Part shown: piece after piece, positions 59,701 to 64,000 of the stretch
How positions within the stretch are numbered: the stretch's first letter is position 1
How the letters are laid out: each line of letters starts with the position of its first letter
Source of the DNA: Irpex lacteus
Lineage: Eukaryota > Basidiomycota > Agaricomycetes > Polyporales > Irpicaceae
Assembly (NCBI GenBank): GCA_001986395.2
Contig: MQVO02000042.1
Location: 62,001-126,000 of the forward strand
Direction: 5' to 3'
Length of the DNA stretch: 64,000 nt
Made by a program: the position numbers and the translations under genes
The notes under the pieces: generated by a model
The model's input: only the letters and a program-made list of their open reading frames with translations
The model's database searches: none
Told to the model about the DNA's origin: nothing

Positions 59701-62700
59701 TGCGGAGCATACTTCTCTGGTTGTCGACGACATTCACATTCACGCTAGTCTAGCGTAATCGGCGTACTGGCAACAACGACCACAGCCCTCAGCACGGCTG
59801 GTATGAGGACCCACGGCAGAAATGGTACGAGGATGCGCATGCGGGGTTCTATAGAGGGTCCCTCAATATGCAAATGGTGCGAAACGTAATCTCAGATGTC
59901 GCTGTTTACTGCGTCGAGCGTAGAACATGCATATTACACGCAAAATAATATGATGCTACTAAACATAATTATGTTGAGCGGAGAGGGATGGCGTTACTAG
60001 CTGCTGGAGTTGGTGCTTGACGTCGCAAGGTTCATGCGCATCGCGATGTACTACGAGTCTGCGAGGAGCGGCTTCGCAAGGGAGAGAGCGTGGTCAACGA
60101 TATACGGAACAGACAGAGGTGTACTTACCGTGATTCAATTGCTCACACAGACCGACATCTGAACCGCCAAACCGAGCTGTTCGCGTTGTAAAGTCCTGAA
60201 TGGTGTGGTCACTGGAACCTAGTGGGTGTGAATACAGTCATTCTAAATGCAGTGTCAGAAGATAAGAATCAACACCAAACACTAGTACGGATAGATAACT
60301 CACGATTTTGTACCATCGAGGCGGCCAGAACTTTGCTGAACACCTGTTCATATGCACCGACGAGAGATGATTCGTCGACTGTGTTCTGCAGTGTAGGATC
60401 TTCTCCACGACGTCCGAATCCATGACGCGATACGACGCACGCGAGCTGTACGTGTCTTGTTTCGTACCACGTATGAGCAAGCCCTCTAATGGTCGATTTC
60501 ATCGTGCCCGCTCATGCCCGCGTTCTTGTCGACGACGTCGGACGTTTCCTAAATACCTCTCTCTTGCAAGCGACGGGGGAGAAAGAGGCCTAGAGAAGCG
60601 TCCATGAGAAGAGGGGTGCTGAGACAAACTGGCGTGCCGAGAGAATCAGGGTTAAAGGCAGAGGAAAGTCGTTTGAGGTACCTCTTCCGGTGGACGTACT
60701 AGGGAGGGCCACGTAGCTCAGGGCCCGTGGTGCGTCGCGCGATTCGCAGGGATGTACCGTGTGTACGTACTAAGTATCATGTTCTTCACGTCGAGGTCCT
60801 TTTGTGAGATATAACGAACACAGCAGACTTCGGTATAGTGCGAGGGTAAGCTTGCGTACGAGCGTGCAGCGACGTAGTTACTCACCGTTGTCTGACAACC
60901 TCCATACGTTCACCATTTCTGCATCGCTCCGTCCTCCGTGTTCGATGACCGGCTACGGTGAGAACGTCTTGAAACTGTGGGGCCTTCTTGATACGACGAG
61001 TCTGCCTGCACGCGTACACCGATCGACGAGAGCAGTGTATGTATATATAAATATTTGCGTGTTGAGAAGGTAAAGGCTAGAGCCTCTGAGATGCAAGAAA
61101 GCAGTAGGTGTTCCTCGCCGGCTTGCCCTTGGAGGTAAGGCAGAGGTTTAGTAGCTGTCGGAAGAAGAATGAAGTGATCAGTCGGCCCATTAAATAATCG
61201 ACGCATTCGTAGCTACAATCGAACCTACCTCTCTCATAGACTACACATCGTGTTTGGTGGGTACGACACGATAGCTGCAGTGGTAGGTGGTGGTCGATCG
61301 AGGAAGAGGAGTCTCGGAGCGGAGTTCGGACCGAGCTCAAACCAGTTGAGGAAACGCCACCACGGGCGTGTCTTCTCTCGCAACGACCACCTCACTCGCT
61401 ACACGTACGCTTCGAACTCAATATATCTCACTCATAGAACGATCAAGCGAAGAGAAGAGAGGATGAGTGTGTTGTGCGGGAGGCTCTAGGGTACGTCGCT
61501 CCATCTCCGAGTTGTTGGACTCGACATCGCTCACTATAACCACAGGATCTACACAGTACCGTACTGCTGTCGGTCTACTGTCCGGGGCTGGAGCTCATCC
61601 CAATTCGTGATCGCTACCCGCTGACGAGCGTGTTTTGCTACTGCAGCTTCGTCAGCCGCATCGACGTCCACCTCCCAGCATAAGATTATGGCTTACTACG
61701 TCTTCGTCTGTCTGCTCGCAGCGGTGCCCGCCGTTGCTTCACTCCATCAATATCTGGAAATCCTGCCCTCCCTACTGTCGCTCGCTTCGAAGACTACGCT
61801 AATACTATTCAACCTCGGTGGCTGCGGCATCTGAACGGACCGCAATTTCCTCAACACGACTCCCGGCCGACCTTGTGAATGACGATGCGACGCGTGTATG
61901 TCTTAGTGTCTACAGGTTATGAAAATGACTCAGTACGTCCTACCGCCACTGTTGTTTATTCATGACATTGACAACGCTTTACTACGAAGACTGCTGACGC
62001 GTTCATACACGCTCTCGGCCTCGACGGACGAATACTCAACGCTCCGGCGTACGCGTACTCCCGACCCGTTCACTCGTGCGTCGACGCAAAATACGACGAG
62101 AAAGCTGCACGCTCCACACATTTTCAAGCTCAACTTCTCTTGCTCCTTACGCCTCTTACAGGCAATTGTCCTGCGTACGGTTGTCACGCGGCTCCGTACT
62201 GTGCTCTCAACTTAACTTGCGCAAGCTGACGGGCCCCTTGTCTTCCAATAACGTGACGCACCGCGGATACTCCTCCTCTGTACCCCCCTCTGTACCACCT
62301 TCGGCAAGCGTACCTAGGTTCCTCGCCGTTGTCAATCAACCCACTGAGAACCTGAAGACGAGCTCGCACGTTTCACCATGGGCTGTCGGCACGCGGTCAA
62401 TGGCGCGGCTACGAACTGTGTACGCATATGGAGCAAACGGTGGCCCGTCTGATAGATGTGTGAGGTACAGGGTGTAAGGTGGTCGTCAATGATGGAGGGC
62501 AGGAGACAGATGAAGTAACATTGAAGTTTCAAGGTCTGTCGTGGCGATGTCTCTCGTCTACTCCACTTTGCGTCAACTAACCACATACACAGGTTCTAGA
62601 TACGTAGATTACGGTCGACGTAATCTTTTTCATTGAATGGATATCCTTACTGACCCGTATTCCGTTTCACGAATGCGATCGTCGCGCGGTCCCGCCGAAG

Positions 62701-62895
62701 TAACATGAGTACATCCGTTGAATGATCACACACGCATTTGAGCATCACAAAACAATACAGACAACCAAGACAAGGACAACCCGCCATCCACAATACCCTA
62801 TTATTGACGCACATAAGGCTCTCGGCCTCGTGCTCAATGCTTACAACTTCTAGTCTGCAGGCCTCGCTTCCGCCACCGCCGTTTGCTCCCCGCCA
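56755..62895. repeat. array spacer, unit 4 (complete)
   Basis: Parallels spacer 2 in order and length (6.1 kb). The MSPFALTQYNS block is at 58071-58290, in diverged form. The stretch at 58.62-58.86 kb keeps an open plus-strand frame shared with 25.17-25.41 kb (TLYSIFRDLAVSRRLSLYLL). The GTGAGTTATC site is at 60.29 kb on the minus strand, the purine-rich block at 61.27 kb and the GTACGT to ACGAAG pair at 61.93-61.99 kb. A small deletion near 59.97 kb removes sequence present in units 2 and 3. Confidence 0.75.
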
Positions 62896-64000
62896 TTACG
62901 ATTGACCCTCATCCCTTTCTCTACTGGATCTGTGAGTTCCATTTCAGTTTGCTTTGAAAGCGATCAAAAGAATTAGTGACATACTCTTGAATATAGTTTG
63001 AGCTTCCCGCCTCAGCGGCAATATCATCTGCACACTGCAAATCATCTTCGGCCGCGGCACCATCATGAATTGAGGGTGTTGTGTCATCCGACATCGTGTC
63101 AGCTCGCACATCGTCCGCGGTGACCTGCAAGTCATCTCGAGCCTCAGCTGGGATCTGCAGAAGATATGTTAGCAAGTTGCACATTGTGTGGTATGTCCTA
63201 GAGTAATCTGTCACTTACTGTCTCATTGCGGGAATCTATACGTAAACTCATTGACGCAGTACAGCCTTCGGCAATACTTAGAGCAGCCCCGCCCTCCGCC
63301 GAGGCTTGATCTACCACTCCATCTTCAATCTCCGCGGTATCCTCTGCTGCCTCTGCAGGACCAATTACAGGGTCCAGCTATCAAGAGCATATAGTGAGCG
63401 CTTTAGTAGCTGACTTCTCTCAACAGCTGACATACCTTCTTAGTGCAATCTTTGTCATGGCTACCATCACACCTCTCACCAGGTGAGAGCTCTGTGTCTT
63501 CTGTACTGTGAATAGTCTCATGCCTATACCAAATAAAGTCAAACAAACCTTTCACTGCTCTCAGACAACTGAACTTACATTGGAGATTGTGTTTGTCCAG
63601 GCTGGATGTGGGCAGCTGGTCCTGAATTGGTCTGGAGAAATTGGTTGGCTGTTTCTGTAATTCTGACTCCAACTTTTTGGGGGGCTACAAATCCTAAAGG
63701 TGATGCTTCCTGTAGGTAGTATACATAGTGAGTCATGAAATTCCTCTGAGACAAATAACATGAAACTCACAGAGATGTCTGTATGTAGCTCCGCCTGTAA
63801 TCCTCCAAAGGTACCAAGTTCATCTGCACCAACTCCAAGATCATTTGAGATGGGATCTTGAGTGTCTTGGGGTTGTCCACGTGTCCTGATGCCTTGAACT
63901 TCATCATCCTCAGTTCCAGGTGGATACAGGTTTCCTGGATTGTGCCGGTACACCCAAGCCATGGCCAATCCTTTTCTCCTAATCCCAATTTGTTCATCAC
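62896..64000 (-). CDS. DUF6535 membrane protein, array copy D, C-terminal part (cut by window edge)
   Basis: Only the 3' exons are in the window. They match exons 3 to 8 of the other copies: NPGNLYPPGTEDDEVQGIRT and ELHTDIS in exon 3; EASPLGFVAPQKVGVRITET in exon 4; HETIHSTEDTELSPGERCDG in exon 5; LDPVIGPAEAAEDTAEIED in exon 6; IPAEARDDLQVTADDVRADT in exon 7; and a short last exon ending ERDEGQS at the TAA (62896-62898). All visible exons stay in frame, and the donor and acceptor positions agree with the other copies. Exon 4 keeps its length but its first half is diverged. The DUF6535 membrane region must lie beyond 64000. Confidence 0.82.

Noticed and set aside
16000..64000. CRISPR array or other short regularly spaced repeat
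   Set aside because: The repeats are multi-kilobase gene units in a fungal genome, with no short repeat-spacer structure.
16000..64000. Proof of subtelomeric location
   Set aside because: Tandem decayed units are common near telomeres, but no TTAGGG-type arrays or telomere-linked helicase sequence was seen, so this was not claimed.

Overview
The window is nuclear DNA of a basidiomycete fungus, most likely an Agaricomycete. The evidence is: genes split by many 45-70 nt GT-AG introns; a Plavaka-type DNA transposon; tandem genes of the fungal DUF6535 membrane-protein family; BTB/POZ paralogs of the type that is expanded in mushrooms; and a GNL1-type GTPase with five exons. Nothing bacterial, viral or organellar was seen.

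Region 1 (1-16 kb) is ordinary gene-bearing sequence with large gene-poor gaps. It holds one housekeeping gene (GNL1-like circularly permuted GTPase, 3130-5469, +). A small four-exon gene follows, possibly a beta-trefoil protease inhibitor of family I66 (5785-6523, -). Three related BTB-domain loci come next: one apparently intact on each strand (7556-8660 -, 12269-13470 +) and one internally deleted pseudogene (14487-15069 -). A 483 bp MITE-like element with TA target duplication (13802-14284) lies between the last two.

Region 2 (about 16-64 kb) is a tandem array of an approximately 11 kb unit. Each unit has one large DUF6535 gene on the minus strand and a 6-7 kb spacer. Three copies are complete (18483-22987, 29562-34459, 51951-56512) and the fourth runs off the right edge (62896-64000). 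I followed eight exons (nine or ten in the second copy) through all of them and the reading frame stays open. The spacers are recognisably homologous from unit to unit but riddled with stops and indels, so the DUF6535 gene is the part being kept. The middle copy has swapped its N-terminal region for an unrelated Ser/Ala-rich repeat region. A two-part 20-base motif is conserved about 220-240 bp upstream of all three visible starts.

The spacer upstream of the second copy has been remodelled twice. It contains the C-terminal half of a zinc alcohol dehydrogenase (arabinitol dehydrogenase type) with two nonsense codons. It also carries a roughly 10.3 kb block (about 38.94-49.21 kb) that interrupts the unit homology. 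That block holds an intact 14-exon, 1034-residue Plavaka transposase (39685-43522) and a second six-exon gene (44996-48020) with no recognised domain. The long intron of the second gene contains two tRNA-like modules in inverted orientation. I could not locate exact terminal inverted repeats for this block.

The most notable system is therefore the amplifying and diversifying DUF6535 array with its conserved upstream motif and degenerate companion sequence. The function of DUF6535 proteins is not established and I do not assign one. All exon coordinates are hand-derived from splice signals, frame continuity and comparison between copies; none was tested against transcripts.
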